From positions 21,762,105 to 21,826,104 of the forward strand of contig JALGQZ010000013.1 in assembly GCA_023105745.1 (NCBI GenBank): 64,000 nt of DNA. Direction: 5' to 3'. The position numbers and the translations under genes are program-made. Positions 48,239 through 59,270 of the stretch are shown here, piece by piece. Every line of letters begins with the position of its first letter. The first letter of the stretch is position 1. The notes beneath the pieces are model-generated. The model was given only the letters and a program-made list of their open reading frames with translations. It did no database searches and was not told where the DNA came from. This DNA comes from Austropuccinia psidii. Lineage: Eukaryota; Basidiomycota; Pucciniomycetes; Pucciniales; Sphaerophragmiaceae.

Positions 48239-49590
48239 ATGCACTACTTACTAATTTGGATGGAGCAAATGGACTTCTCAAGGCTGTTTCTTACTCATCA
48301 ACCACGCAAAAATGTCAACCTCATGCCCCCTCCCCCTCCTATTGGCCAATCTTTGCATGATCAACACCAATTGCCCTCACCAATATCAGAAACCAACAAA
48401 CTAATTACATTCCTAAAGGAAGCACTATCATCAAAAAAACCCTCCCAAATCTTAAATGAACAGCAAATCAAACAACTACTGACTCAAGCAGAACACATAA
48501 ACACTTTACTACAACAACAAGAAGAAAAAGATCAAATAGAATCACAAACAAGTGGCTTGGATTTAATTATGAGATGTCTTGACAGTCTAGAGCAACAAAC
48601 ATTAAAAGTACAAGTAACACCTGTACCGGTCTCAACTTCAAAAACTTGGGCTTCAACTGCTTCTAAGACTAAAATTGAAGGCAAAGCTGAGAAGAATCTC
48701 CCAGCACCCTCATTATGGATGTTGAATTAATTCAAACCAGCCACCATTGTGATTCAAACTCCACCTGGATTCACTGGATTTGATTTGGTCTCTCCCAGTA
48801 ACATCACCAACATGATAAACAAGGTCCTTAGTGACTTGGGGGCCTCAGTGGACTCTAAGACAATAGAGGTCTGAGGAGTAAAACAGCTACCATAAAAGGA
48901 CCTCTGAATATACACCTCAACACAATCTGAATACTAAGGGCTACTACTCAAAAAACATCATTGGACAGCTCAGCTAAATACAACACTAAAAACATATACC
49001 ACCCAATTTGCAGTTCTCATTAATGGAATAACTAAGGCCTTCAGCCCTGAGGACCAAGCTCACTTACTTCAACCTGGCCTCCAGAATAAAATCAACCAAT
49101 TTATGTTTCAATCAGCCAGATGGCTTCAACACCCTAATACAATAAATAAGGAAAATGGATAAGCTGCACTGTACGTATTAAACAAGGAAGTATATTTGAC
49201 AATTTAATGCTCATGACTTTTCAACAACAATGAATTCTATTATGGATCACACTACTTGAAGAAAGCCACTCAATTCTACAAATGTTGGAAGATAGTCCAA
49301 ACTGCACCATGGTGTAAAAACCAGAAACTATGTGGTAAATGTGGGAATACTCACGACACACAACATGCACCATAGTAAACATACCTCTAGAAAAACTGCC
49401 ATGTATAATGTGTGTCACTGAAGCTAAAACTACTTCCAAAGGTGCTATAAACACACTAGACAAAAAATATGCTCACACTCCACTCTCACAAGAAGAATGC
49501 ACCACTTTGAAATTTGAACTCCTTGACAGTAAAAAAAACTTGATGGAAGGCATGAAACTTGTTTATGAAACCTTGTTTGTTCGATTTTAG
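48239..49590 (+). pseudogene. LINE ORF1 (gag-like) pseudogene with zinc knuckle remnants
   Basis: A Pro-rich start (MPPPPPIGQSLHDQHQ, Met at 48323) leads into a helical Gln/Glu/Lys/Leu-rich stretch to 48730. In the same frame, past several stops, follow ATIVIQTPPGFTGFDL, NTTLKTYTTQFAVLINGITK and then FYKCWKIVQTAPWCKNQ plus LCGKCGNTHDTQH (49270-49375). The latter are two zinc knuckles of the ORF1 protein type seen in I/Tad-like LINEs, with one Cys and one His replaced. The next frame (49339-49590) has CIMCVTEAKTTSKGAINTLD, possibly a third knuckle region. No endonuclease or RT follows. Nucleic-acid chaperone role is known for the family. Confidence 0.6.
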
Positions 49591-49599
49591 TCTACTGAT

Positions 49600-50808
49600 T
49601 AGTTTTAGAATTACAAAATCACTTTTCACTATGAAACCTGGAAAAAGCATTTTTGGTATTAATTAAAACCTAATCTTTTGTACCTACTGATTATATACAT
49701 AACTATTTTGGGATTTGAAATACAATGCACTGTAAAAAAATACTTACTAGTTAAGCAAATTTGATTTAAAAAACTTTATGATGTAATAAAATAAACAAAT
49801 TTGTTTTTTTCATAAAATGATAATCATTAATATACAGAAATTAAGACATTTCCTAAGTAAAAATTTATTTTAGTGAGAAATTTAAATCTTAAAATTGAAC
49901 CCAAATGAAAAATATATAAATGAACCACTTTTGTTTGTATTTCGGGTGGAAATCTCAAAATATGATTACATTAAAAGTAAAATAGAACTTTAACTTTTAA
50001 GCTAACATTTTAATTATTCATTGACCTTCTTTTTTTGAAAAAGAAACCATTTCAATTTGAAATTTACTATTAATATTTCCTAGTTTCTGTTTTAAAATAT
50101 TATATACCTTTAAGAAATTTTTTGATATTTTAATGTATTTAAATGTTACATTACTCCCTTTTTGTCTTTTGGGGGTTAATTAATTTCTTAACTAAGACCT
50201 GGTTTATAAGTGAATTTCTATTCTTTTGGGTGATAAATATTGAATTGGATTTCAAATTTAGGCTCTGTTTATGATTGGACTTTGGTTTTATTTTGGTTCA
50301 AATGAAAATTTTCAAGAAATTTAACAGATTTCTGAACTTGAAAATTTACTTCAAAATGGTTTAACAGATATATGTGTGCAGTACAAAGCTCTCAGATTTT
50401 GCATTATCTTATCACTTAAAAAAACTCTTTTAAAGAAAAGCTTAGCCAATATTTCACAAGCCAGACTAATCCATTTAATGATACCATTTATATTAATAAT
50501 TTTATTTCTCATTGAATGAATAAAGAACAGTATATGAAAAGTGCACCAATAAATATGCCATGGTGCAAGTTTTAACCCATGAGGAGACTTTCTTTGTTGG
50601 TTTATGTTGCATAGGAACCATTCATTTTATGAATGGGTGAAATCATTAAGTTCTATGTGACCAATTGTAATATTTGACTATGAAGCGTATAATTAAGTTA
50701 TCATACTTTATCTGTTCTTGTTTTTTAAGAGAAACACTCTAATAATATCAAGAAATGATAAATTATGTAATAACAATAAAATTATAAGTACATATTATTT
50801 CAATAATA
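49600..50808. other. AT-rich gap, nothing recognised
   Basis: I looked for LINE endonuclease/RT motifs in all plus frames and found none. Only short, stop-ridden frames are present. Confidence 0.45.
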
Positions 50809-51124
50809 GGGGTGTGTCAAAGTTACCAACTACCACACTCAAAATCCTGTTTTTTTTTTCAAAATTCCAAATCAAGCTTTTGGGATTTGGAAATCCCACA
50901 CCTCAAGAAGTGTGGTATTTTGAGGTACAAAAAACCTGGGTTTTTGGTTCCAAATTCTGCCTTTGGCTTCACTTAGAGCATCATTCTTTGTGAACACACC
51001 TCAGTAAGTGCATGTTAAATTTCATAAAAATCCCCTTCAATTGCATAAAATCTGAATGTGCTGGTCATTTATTAAAGTATTTCACTTCAAATTGCATCAA
51101 ATATAGAAATTTTCATCATTTACA
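50809..51124. other. Possible 5' end of a Harbinger element
   Basis: A GGGGTGTGTCAAAGTTACC sequence at 50809 could be a terminal inverted repeat start, and small hairpins follow (GGGATTTGGAAATCCC near 50881). No matching inverted copy was found beyond the transposase at 52.3-52.7 kb, so the element ends are not established. Confidence 0.25.
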
Positions 51125-52345
51125 ATGCCAAATGAATCCAAAAGGTTAGCTTTACTTCAGATATTAAGATCACTGCAGTTCAGCAATGCCTTTAGCTCTG
51201 ATAGTGATTCTGATATATAGGAAGATATAACCTTACTAGATATTATAAAATCACAAATATAAATCAATCCTCAAACAAGATATCCTTCACATTACATTTA
51301 TAAAATGAAATATTTACAAACCTTATCATCTGAAAGTTTTTGCCAACTTTGTCACACCACCCATGACTCATTTGAAAAATTGATTGCACAAATTCAATAC
51401 GATCAACTTTTCAGAATTCATCACAAAAAAAACAACATTATCCTTCTATACAATTGGCTGTGGCACTATCAAGGTTAGGATCAAATGGGAATGGGGTCAC
51501 TTTGTGGAAGATTGGAATGTTGTTTGGAATTATCCATGGGGATGTTGTTTTTTACACTCAAAGAGTGTTTTGGATATTAATGAGGTTAAAGAGAAGAATT
51601 ATTTTGTGGCCAAAAATAAAAAACACAGAGAGATTTCTGAATTTATTTAGGTGGAAGTCTTTCTTGGGTGAATTGAATTTATTTATGGGAGTCTCATAAA
51701 ATTACCAAAAATGGCCCCACAATCATGGTGAAGCCTATTTCAATTGTAAAGAGGTAATATTTTAAATTTTCATACTTGATTTAATTGTGATTGATAACTC
51801 AAATTTCAGCTATTTTATGTCAGTACAACTGGTTTGAGATATAAACAAACAGTTCACTGCTCTACATGTAGGTTTTTCTGGGTCCCTTCATGATTTAAAT
51901 GTATATCAACATATGGAAATATCACAAAAACCTCAATACTTTTATGGAGAAAATCAGTACTTGATAGCCAATTAAGAATATGCAAGATCAACTCTGGCTG
52001 TTCGGGCTTATAAGGGAGTTGTGGCACAGAATGAAGACAACTGTACTTTCAATTACTGTCTAGAAAAATCAAGGGTCAGAATTGAGCATGCAATAGGGAT
52101 ATTGAAGGGGGGTGTTTTTCTCTGAGGGAAATTCAAAAGGAAATTATGTATAATCAATAAATCCAATATTTTGCTAGTCTGGTCATTTCTCGTACCATTT
52201 CAAATAATATTTTATCACAAATTGGAGATGAATGGTTTGATTTATACAAAGATGATGATCCACCACAGGCAGAAAATCTTTACAATAATGACAATGGGGA
52301 AGATCTTGTAAGAAAATTGAACCTATTACTTTTGAATGTAAATAT
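51125..52345 (+). pseudogene. PIF/Harbinger transposase (DDE_Tnp_4 type) pseudogene
   Basis: From ATG 51125: MPNESKRLALLQILRSLQ, FKYLQTL-like MKYLQTLSSESFCQLCHTTH and DSFEKLIAQIQYDQLF. After a frameshift comes AVALSRLGSNGNGVTLWKIG with VVFYTQRV (51454-51699, the helical DNA-binding part). Then LIKLPKMAPQS and the DDE core: VGFSGSLHDLNVYQHM (second Asp, about 51870-51920), YFYGENQYLIAN, YKGVVAQNEDNCTFNYCLEK, SRVRIEHAIGILKGG (the Glu) and the C-terminal NILSQIGDEWFDLYKDDD. At least five stops or frameshifts, and the first Asp is not intact. Such enzymes cut and paste DNA transposons with 3-bp duplications. Usual family length about 400 aa, which fits. Confidence 0.8.
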
Positions 52346-52699
52346 AATAAATTATGAATTTCATCATGAAAAATTTACTTATGTACTAAATATCAACACC
52401 TACAAAAGGGAGGAGATGTTATTGATAAAATGAAAATATTTAAAATTATGAATTTTTGCCTCTCTTTTGGTCCTGCTTATTTCTCTCCAAATAACCATTG
52501 ACTTTTGAATTAATTTGGGTAAGTTTTTCTTTTAGAAGTTTCTCACCTACATTAAATAATTAATGGTTGATTTGAAAAGAACATCCAAAATGAGTAATTG
52601 CTTAATGATTGACAATTTCTGGAGGAAGTTTTGTCTTATTATGAGCCATTGATGAAGTCTTCTAAAGAAGTTTCATGATCTCAGTTTTTTTTGACATCT
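52346..52699. other. Spacer between the Harbinger pseudogene and element D
   Basis: AT-rich, no coding sign. It may be the 3' part of the Harbinger element, interrupted by element D at 52705. Confidence 0.35.
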
Positions 52700-52704
52700 T
52701 GATC

Positions 52705-54581
52705 TGTGAGCCTTGAGGGATATTATACCTACCAAATAGGCCACAATTACCTTAGAAATAAATTCTGAACTATGCATAACCCATAAGTCATGCATATATT
52801 CAAAATTAATCATTTTTGATTTCAGAAAAGATGAATAAATTTCTATCAAGTAAGTAAATCCATGAATTTAAGGCCAGATTTGGATTCTACACAAAATTTC
52901 ACCCAGGGTAGCTCCATAGAGTGAATAAGCTCAAATAAGCTGTTTGGGGTGGTAATATGGAAAATACTTCAATACCACATAAAAGGTCCGTGAAAAGTTT
53001 TGTTTTTCTCAATTTCATGCCAAAATAATGGGAATGTGAGAAATCCCATGTTACATCTACACTAAAAATAGTGTTATGCATGTTTTTGGCACTTAATATT
53101 ATGGTATTCTTACATACACCTTTGGTACACCCATAGTGGATATCTCACTTGAAGCCTGAATTTCTATTTTGATGTAAGAAAATAGTCAAGGGGGACAAAA
53201 GACATCAAAGAGAGCCAGGGTACCCAACTTCTGAGGCCTCTGAGGCATGGATAGCTCTAAAGCTTGTATCCATGGCTGAACTTGGCCCAATTAGTAAACT
53301 AAAACCTTTTGGGAGCTTGGTTACCAAGTCAAAACTTCATTATATCATAAGAAAATAGAAAATAAGCTGCTATTTTGATGTGCCAAGGAGGTAAAGAGCA
53401 ACTTAGACTCCAGTAACCATGTCAATTCTTGATTAATATCCATGGATAAGCCACAAAAGATTAATTAAAACCCTTTTTGGAATAGTATCCATTGATTTAG
53501 CTCATAGCAACCAGCCATATACTGATATTTGCAATTCTATGTAGAAATGAGGTAAAAACTTTAAAAATTCATTAAAATTAAACTCTTAATTAATCTCTCT
53601 GAAGCTTTCAGGACCAACTAAGAATAGTATAATTCATACCAAAACAAAAAATAATTATACTTTCATAAGTAAAATTAAAGGTTTTACTTACAGTCCATTT
53701 TTCATGATTCCACATGAAATACTGAATCTTCAAAAATTCACAGAAAATAAACTCTGTGATGAAATTTCCAATAACATTGATAATTTTGGACAAAAGAATA
53801 TTTGAAGTTGCTACTTGTTTTATTTTTAACAATCAATGGGTTGGTAGTCACGTAAAAGCATCAACTTAGCAATTATGATAATCTTACATGACAACAGATG
53901 ATGCAATCAATAATACAGAAAGGTTTATTGTTTTCTCACTCACTTGTTTTTCAGTTTTCTCCATGGAACATCTCTGTGAGCTATCATAGACTTAAAAGAG
54001 GCCTCCTCTTGCTGTTTTTTCCAAATCATCATCACATTATTCAATTATACCTTTATTACCAACAAGTAAGTATTAGTTAAATCTTTTATTAAGTGTTTAA
54101 AATCTTTCAGAATCAATCAGAAAGACTTGAGATCATAGAAATCAACTATATACTGTTGTAATACTGTTATATATTTATTTTTGATCTTTTAAATCCACAA
54201 TTATCCATCAAATCTCTCTACTTTCATCTTTAATAAGTTCTTTGTAGTATTAGTGAGTAATTTATCTTAATTCTTAAAGTTTTTCTCTAGTAATTTCTTT
54301 CTTCAAGAATTATATTTATAATTATTCTTGCAAAAGATAATAATATATTAAAATAATTTTATTATTTCAATAAAGAAATTTTATTATTAAATACTTCTTG
54401 TAATTGATTCTCATAGACAATTACTGCTTACTGTTATAATCACTAGTAATGTATAGCAAGTAACAGAAATGATTAATTGATGAATTATTTATTTAATTCT
54501 GATTATAATATTTCATAAGAACAGTCATGGTACTGTTGATTGATAGTAGTATTATCAACAGTTTCATAGACACATCTTACA
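52705..54581 (+). repeat. 5' LTR of element D (LTR-II)
   Basis: TGTGAGCCTTGAGGGATATT to CATAGACACATCTTACA, 1877 bp, homologous throughout to 31394-33280. Confidence 0.9.
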
Positions 54582-54602
54582 TTTGGAGGCCTGGCCGTGT
54601 TT
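54582..54602 (+). promoter_or_regulatory. Primer-binding region of element D
   Basis: TTTGGAGGCCTGGCCGTGTT follows the LTR, one base different from element A over the first 15 positions. Confidence 0.6.
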
Positions 54603-54959
54603 TTTGAACCTTGTACCCTTAATTAATATATTTTTAAGCTTTAAGATATATTAATTTGATTATTTCTTCCTTTCAATTTAAATTTAAAATTATTTTTATT
54701 TTTGAAATTGTCTTAAAGTCTTTTTCATTGAGGAATTTGGTTTAATTTTATACTGTTTTTATGTGTGGCTTTTTCACATCCAAAAACTTATAAAATTATT
54801 CTTTGAGTTACTCTGAATTAATTTTGATTCAAAATCTTAAATTTTGATTTTTTTTCATTTAAAAACAATAATTTTTTTAAAGAAAAAAACTTATAAAAAA
54901 TCTTGAAAATATTTTAAAAGTATAAAAAGTAATTTTCTTTTATCAATTTTTTTCTCTAG

Positions 54960-55116
54960 TGTCTTTAATCAAGTACTGTGCATCTGGTAGCAAACTCAGT
55001 AAAAGATACATCACCAGTCCAGAATCTGAAGACAGTATTGAAGTGCAAATTTCTCCAAGAGGCACTATATTAAAGACATAACAAGCCAAACAACCACCAA
55101 AAGGTGTGTGTTTTCT
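54960..55116 (+). other. Leader frame of element D, possible spliced exon
   Basis: After TTTCTCTAG (AG at 54958-54959) the frame reads SLIKYCASGSKLSKRYITSP then ESEDSIEVQISPRGTILKT and a TAA at 55079-55081. Beyond it, QAKQPPKG reaches a donor-like AAAG|GTGTGT at about 55104. The B copy has the same layout including the TAA. The first two exon bases are TG, so an upstream exon ending in A would create ATG. Function unknown. Confidence 0.4.
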
Positions 55117-55154
55117 GTTTTCAATTATTATTTTTTCTTGAATTGACATGAAAA

Positions 55155-56138
55155 ATGGTGCATACCAGAAATGGAAGCAGCTATTCAGTCCAACCAGATG
55201 GACCTGGCAAAGGAAGAGGTAAGACCAGAACAAGGTCTTCCAAGTCTTCCTCAAGAAAGACACATCTTGAGGATGCCAGAACTGCCCCTCATTCCCCAAG
55301 GTCTGTACCAACAAACTTTGATGTGAACTCTGAGCCTGAACCAATTGAAGGTAATACTTTAAGGTCTGAACCACTTCCAAGTGGAAGCCATAGAAATATA
55401 TCAGTCCCAATACAGAAATTGGTTCAGAGCAGCAAAAGAAGAGGAGTGGGGGATATGCCCAAGCCTTTGGCAGGGGGCCATGAACTTACACATCAAGAGC
55501 TTTCTGGGTCAGGTGAAGACCATAGAGCTCTTAGGAGGGCTGAGTTCATTGTCTTGCAAAGAAAAGGTCAAGAAGATAAAGAATTGGTTGAAGAACCAAA
55601 GTCTTTTATCTGTAGACCAGAAGAAGGAATTGGAAATGACCCCAGCTTTGGAAGAAGGCCCAGTGGTGTCTACCAGCTCCAAACCAGCTCCAGAAGCATC
55701 CAAAGAGAATCCCAAAGGACCTCAGAAGAAGAAGAAAGGTCCTATGAACCATCAGGGAAAGGGCAAAGACAAAGGAAATTGGCACAGACCTTACAAACAA
55801 GGGTACAGGATCCCCAAATTGGAGCCTTCAGCTGTGGACAGTGTCTTCAATATGGCCAGGACTCTTATGGAATTCACAGCCAAAGAGCAGGAAAGGATGA
55901 AAGGGACTTTTCCATGCAAATAATAGAGCAAATACAATCAGTTAAATCTAGTATTGATGTAGAACTTGGCAAATTCAATGCAAAGTTAAATAAAATAACA
56001 TCAGATATAAGTGAATTGAAAAGAAATGACAAAAGGTATACTGAGTGGTATAAGTTGACAAATGTCAGAATTGATTCAATTAGCAATACATGTGACAGAA
56101 TTGAAAGTAAATGTCAAGCCCAAAAGGATGAAATGTAA
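55155..56138 (+). CDS. Element D gag, N-terminal part and coiled coil
   Basis: 327 codons from ATG 55155, the longest uninterrupted gag frame in the window. Start MVHTRNGSSYSVQPDGPGKG, then a Ser/Arg-rich basic stretch, ISVPIQKLVQSSKRRGVGDM and RPEEGIGNDPSFGRRPSG. The last about 70 residues (QSVKSSIDVELGKFNAKLNK, ISELKRNDKRYTEWYKLTN) look like a coiled coil and lead toward the capsid region, which the nested LTR separates from it. I recognise this protein type from rust-fungus retroelement Gag proteins. It ends at TAA 56136. For 55440-55920 the overlapping frame is better conserved between families, so part of this translation may not be the working one. Confidence 0.6.
   Translation: MVHTRNGSSYSVQPDGPGKGRGKTRTRSSKSSSRKTHLEDARTAPHSPRSVPTNFDVNSEPEPIEGNTLRSEPLPSGSHRNISVPIQKLVQSSKRRGVGDMPKPLAGGHELTHQELSGSGEDHRALRRAEFIVLQRKGQEDKELVEEPKSFICRPEEGIGNDPSFGRRPSGVYQLQTSSRSIQRESQRTSEEEERSYEPSGKGQRQRKLAQTLQTRVQDPQIGAFSCGQCLQYGQDSYGIHSQRAGKDERDFSMQIIEQIQSVKSSIDVELGKFNAKLNKITSDISELKRNDKRYTEWYKLTNVRIDSISNTCDRIESKCQAQKDEM
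55381..55923 (+). CDS. Overlapping +1-frame ORF in element D gag
   Basis: 180 codons overlapping the main gag frame. It encodes SQYRNWFRAAKEEEWGICPS, KVKKIKNWLKNQSLLSVDQK, PVVSTSSKPAPEAS, a basic KGPQKKKKGP/KGKDKGNW stretch and AVDSVFNMARTLMEFTAKEQ, ending FPCK-stop. The counterpart in A (38167-38526, then 38450-38585) keeps W, QG-MN, KKIK, PVASTS-KP and AMDNVF-MARTLMEF. E and B also keep the end motif. Protein-level conservation across three LTR families argues that this frame is translated, either by ribosomal frameshift, splicing, or as a separate product. Probably an RNA-binding basic domain. Confidence 0.5.
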   Translation: MEAIEIYQSQYRNWFRAAKEEEWGICPSLWQGAMNLHIKSFLGQVKTIELLGGLSSLSCKEKVKKIKNWLKNQSLLSVDQKKELEMTPALEEGPVVSTSSKPAPEASKENPKGPQKKKKGPMNHQGKGKDKGNWHRPYKQGYRIPKLEPSAVDSVFNMARTLMEFTAKEQERMKGTFPCK

Positions 56139-56317
56139 GATCTTTCCATTTTAAAAATAAATTATAAACTTAGAATTCTAAAAGATCATGTTTTGGAAGT
56201 AATCAATAATACCAATAAGTTTGCCACACATTTGGAAAAAAGTGACAGTGAAAGGCAGAAGTTAAAGAATGAGATCATTGCAAATGTGGTGAAAATTAAT
56301 AAGAATTATGAACCACA

Positions 56318-58477
56318 TATGCTATAAGGTTTGTCTATGAAACTCTTGATAATAGTAGCAATATCAAGAGTACTATGACTGTCCTCAGTAGAAATATATA
56401 ATATAACAAAATCTTATAACCACAAATTTAAATATAATTATTAAAAATAATTATATAAAAAAAAAAATTTAATTATTATTATAAAAATATAATAATAAAA
56501 AAAAATATAATAATTATAATAAATTATAATTATTCTATTATTGTTATAGTCACTGACAGTTATAACAATAAGAAGTGTAAAGCTCTTAATGAGACAATTA
56601 CACATGGAAAATAATAATATTAACCACTTATAAATAATGTAAATATTATTTATAAAAGAACTAAAACACAAACTGTGCAGAAATAATTCTTATAGAATAA
56701 AAATTCTATATAAAAAAACTAATGCTAGATAAAAAAGATATAGAACTTTAGAGAAAACTTACTTATAATATTTATTTAATACAACAAGTCAAACAACAAC
56801 AGTTATTATATTAAATAATAATTATAAGTTAAAAACGCGCCAAAAATCAATATTTTCAAAGATAAAACAACTTTTTATAATAAACATTATGATTGAAGAG
56901 TGTTTAAGAGGAATTTGTGGATTTTAAAAGATATTTAAGATGATTAATTTTATATAATAAAATATATTATTGGTGATTAAAAAAGTAATCTAAGTTCTAT
57001 TATTTCAATTCTTTAATTTTAATTAATAAAGAATAAAATAACTTAAGAATTACTTTAATACTAAGATTTTATATTTAATAAAACTTTACCTGTTTACATT
57101 TCTAATATGATTGGATTGATAATTGATGATGGACAAAAACAGTGATGAAAAAGACTCTTTTTATGTCTTCAGAGAAGCTCTCATGATTAATGATGGATAT
57201 AGAGGGTGTGCTCAGGTCAAAACTGAAAAACCATGCTTAAAAATAAAGTTCTTAACTTAAGGTAACTTAATTTTAATTCCAATTTAAAGTTAACAGGGTT
57301 ATTCTTAACTCCATGTAACTTTAATCCTCATTTAAACTAATTATCTTAAGTTTTTAATATAAATAAACTTATTTATATTAAAGTTCATCACATGAAAAAC
57401 TCAAAAATAGAGCTTCAAGCAGAAATCTCATAAACTCAATTTTTAATTAATTTTTAAAGAAATTATAAATTTCTTTGAGTTTTAATTAGAAGAGTAAATT
57501 TCCAGGCTAATTACCCAGGAAATTTATTTATAAAAGATACCTAAAATTTAATTTATATGTAGATAATATTAAATTGTAAGCTGTGTGAACATTTCAAGCA
57601 AATCCATTGAGAATTGGATTTTTAATGAATTTTTGAAGTTATTGCTAATTTTCCACGTAAAATAGCAATACACACCAAACCTTAAGTTTTGATAAGGTTT
57701 TAAGCTTATTTAAGCTTTGACAGTTCTTAAAACCTTGATTTCAAGCTTGCATATTGGGATTTACCCTCTGGCAGCTTGAAATTCCTGTCCAATTTGGGAT
57801 AAAACCAGTTTAAACCTTAAGGTTGGATCAAAGTCTAATCTTAAAGTTTAAATAAGGTTGAAAATCCTCCAATACAGGTGGACAACCTTAATTGAATCCT
57901 TGCAGATCCAAAAAGCTGGGTACCCCAGCTCTATTTGGTCTTTTTCCTTTGTCCCACCTTTTTGCATGGATTTTGCCCTTTTATTTATTTAAAGCCATAC
58001 TATGGCCTTAAACCCTTTTAAATTGAGCTCATGCAGGATTTACATTCTGTATGGCAAATCCTTAGCCAATTCAGTAAATATACACCACACCTCAATTTTA
58101 ACTAAAATTTTAGTAAGTTTGCATAAACCTTATGCAACTTTAAATTTAAGCTTATTTAAGCTTAAATTTAACAATTTTAAAAAAATGTTAAAAAAGCTAC
58201 ATTAGTACTGTGAGATTCTTAAATCTTCTAATAACATAAGAAATAAGTGCTTTTGGGTATAACACCTTATGGATGTACCCTAGGTTATTTCTGGTGTAGA
58301 ATCCAAAAATGACATAATATTTATAACTTTGTTTATGCAAAAAAAAGTTATACTTATTTTTTGTTATTTTTTATTTTAAATTCAATTAATAAGTCTGTTG
58401 AAGACAATTTTAACTGTGTATAAATTTATTTGTGGCCTTATGGGTATGTTATACATACCTCACAGGCTCACATATGC
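56318..58477 (-). mobile_element. Solo LTR-III nested in element D, reverse, with target duplication
   Basis: The LTR occupies 56323-58472 (2150 bp). Read on the minus strand it starts TGTGAGCCTGTGAGGTATG and ends ...CAAACCTTATA (last CA changed to TA). The direct repeat TATGC stands on both sides (56318-56322, 58473-58477). Joining the flanks restores the order seen in B (CACATATTCCCAGACATTCTAC). It is closely similar to the solo LTR at 15110. It interrupts the gag region between coiled coil and capsid. Confidence 0.93.
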
Positions 58478-59270
58478 TAAGACACTCTACACCTTTTACT
58501 GAAGAAAAACTTTCTTTAAAAGGAAGTTTAACCCATTTTTAGGAGAAAATCCTATCTGTGCAAGAGATATTCTCAAGCTGGAAGAATGGCCAACATTCTC
58601 TGGTGAAGGAGAATACAATCATATTGAGTTCATCAGAACAATTGATATGTTGCAAGAAGATTTTCACATACCTGATGAAAGAATAGTGGGAAAGCTACAC
58701 TAATTGTTTACCAGAACTGCAAAGAAATGGTATTACAATATGAGACTAGATCATGGTAAACATTATTGGCTCTGGCCAAAATGTAAAATAATCACCAAAT
58801 GGGCTAACAATTCTTGGAGATTTAAAATGGAAGATGATTTTTAAAGTGACATTTTCAACTCAGAAAAGGATAAACCACTTACTTGGCTCCTCAAACAGAA
58901 AGACAGATTATCTGCCTTACACCCAGATATGTCTGACTCTATGATTAATATAAAAATATTAAGAAAATGTGGAGGAGAGCTAGAACATGCTATCAAGCAC
59001 AGATGTGTAGAACCCTGTTCAACAGAAGACTACATAAATGCCATGGAAGATATCATCACTAGAATGAGAATTGGTAAAACCTCAACTAAAGTCCCAATGG
59101 AATCCAAAATGGTCTCTAAAACTTCCAAAGATAAGAATCCTGAAAGACCTGTCTTGAAGTGTCATAAATGTGGAAGCACTTCACATTGGGCCAACATTTG
59201 CACCAAAAGGACAAAGATTAATGAAGTTCAAGTCATTGAAGAGGTTCAGTGTACTGAAGAGAAAGAATAA
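58478..59270 (+). pseudogene. Element D capsid and nucleocapsid
   Basis: Resumes after the nested LTR. LEEWPTFSGEGEYNHIEFIR, IDMLQEDFHIPDERIVGKLH-stop-LFTRTAKKWYYNM, NNSWRFKMEDDF-stop. From 58929 a 113-codon open piece follows: MINIKILRKCGGELEHAIK, CVEPCSTEDYINAMEDIITR, and the intact zinc knuckle CHKCGSTSHWANIC (CX2CX4HX4C). It ends in an acidic segment at a TAA (59268). Two or three stops make full-length Gag unlikely. Confidence 0.75.

Noticed and set aside
54943..55410. 155-codon minus-strand frame opposite gag of element D
   Set aside because: It lies antisense to the conserved leader and gag start, has no motif, and its counterparts in A and B are not conserved as protein. A mirror of coding composition on the other strand.
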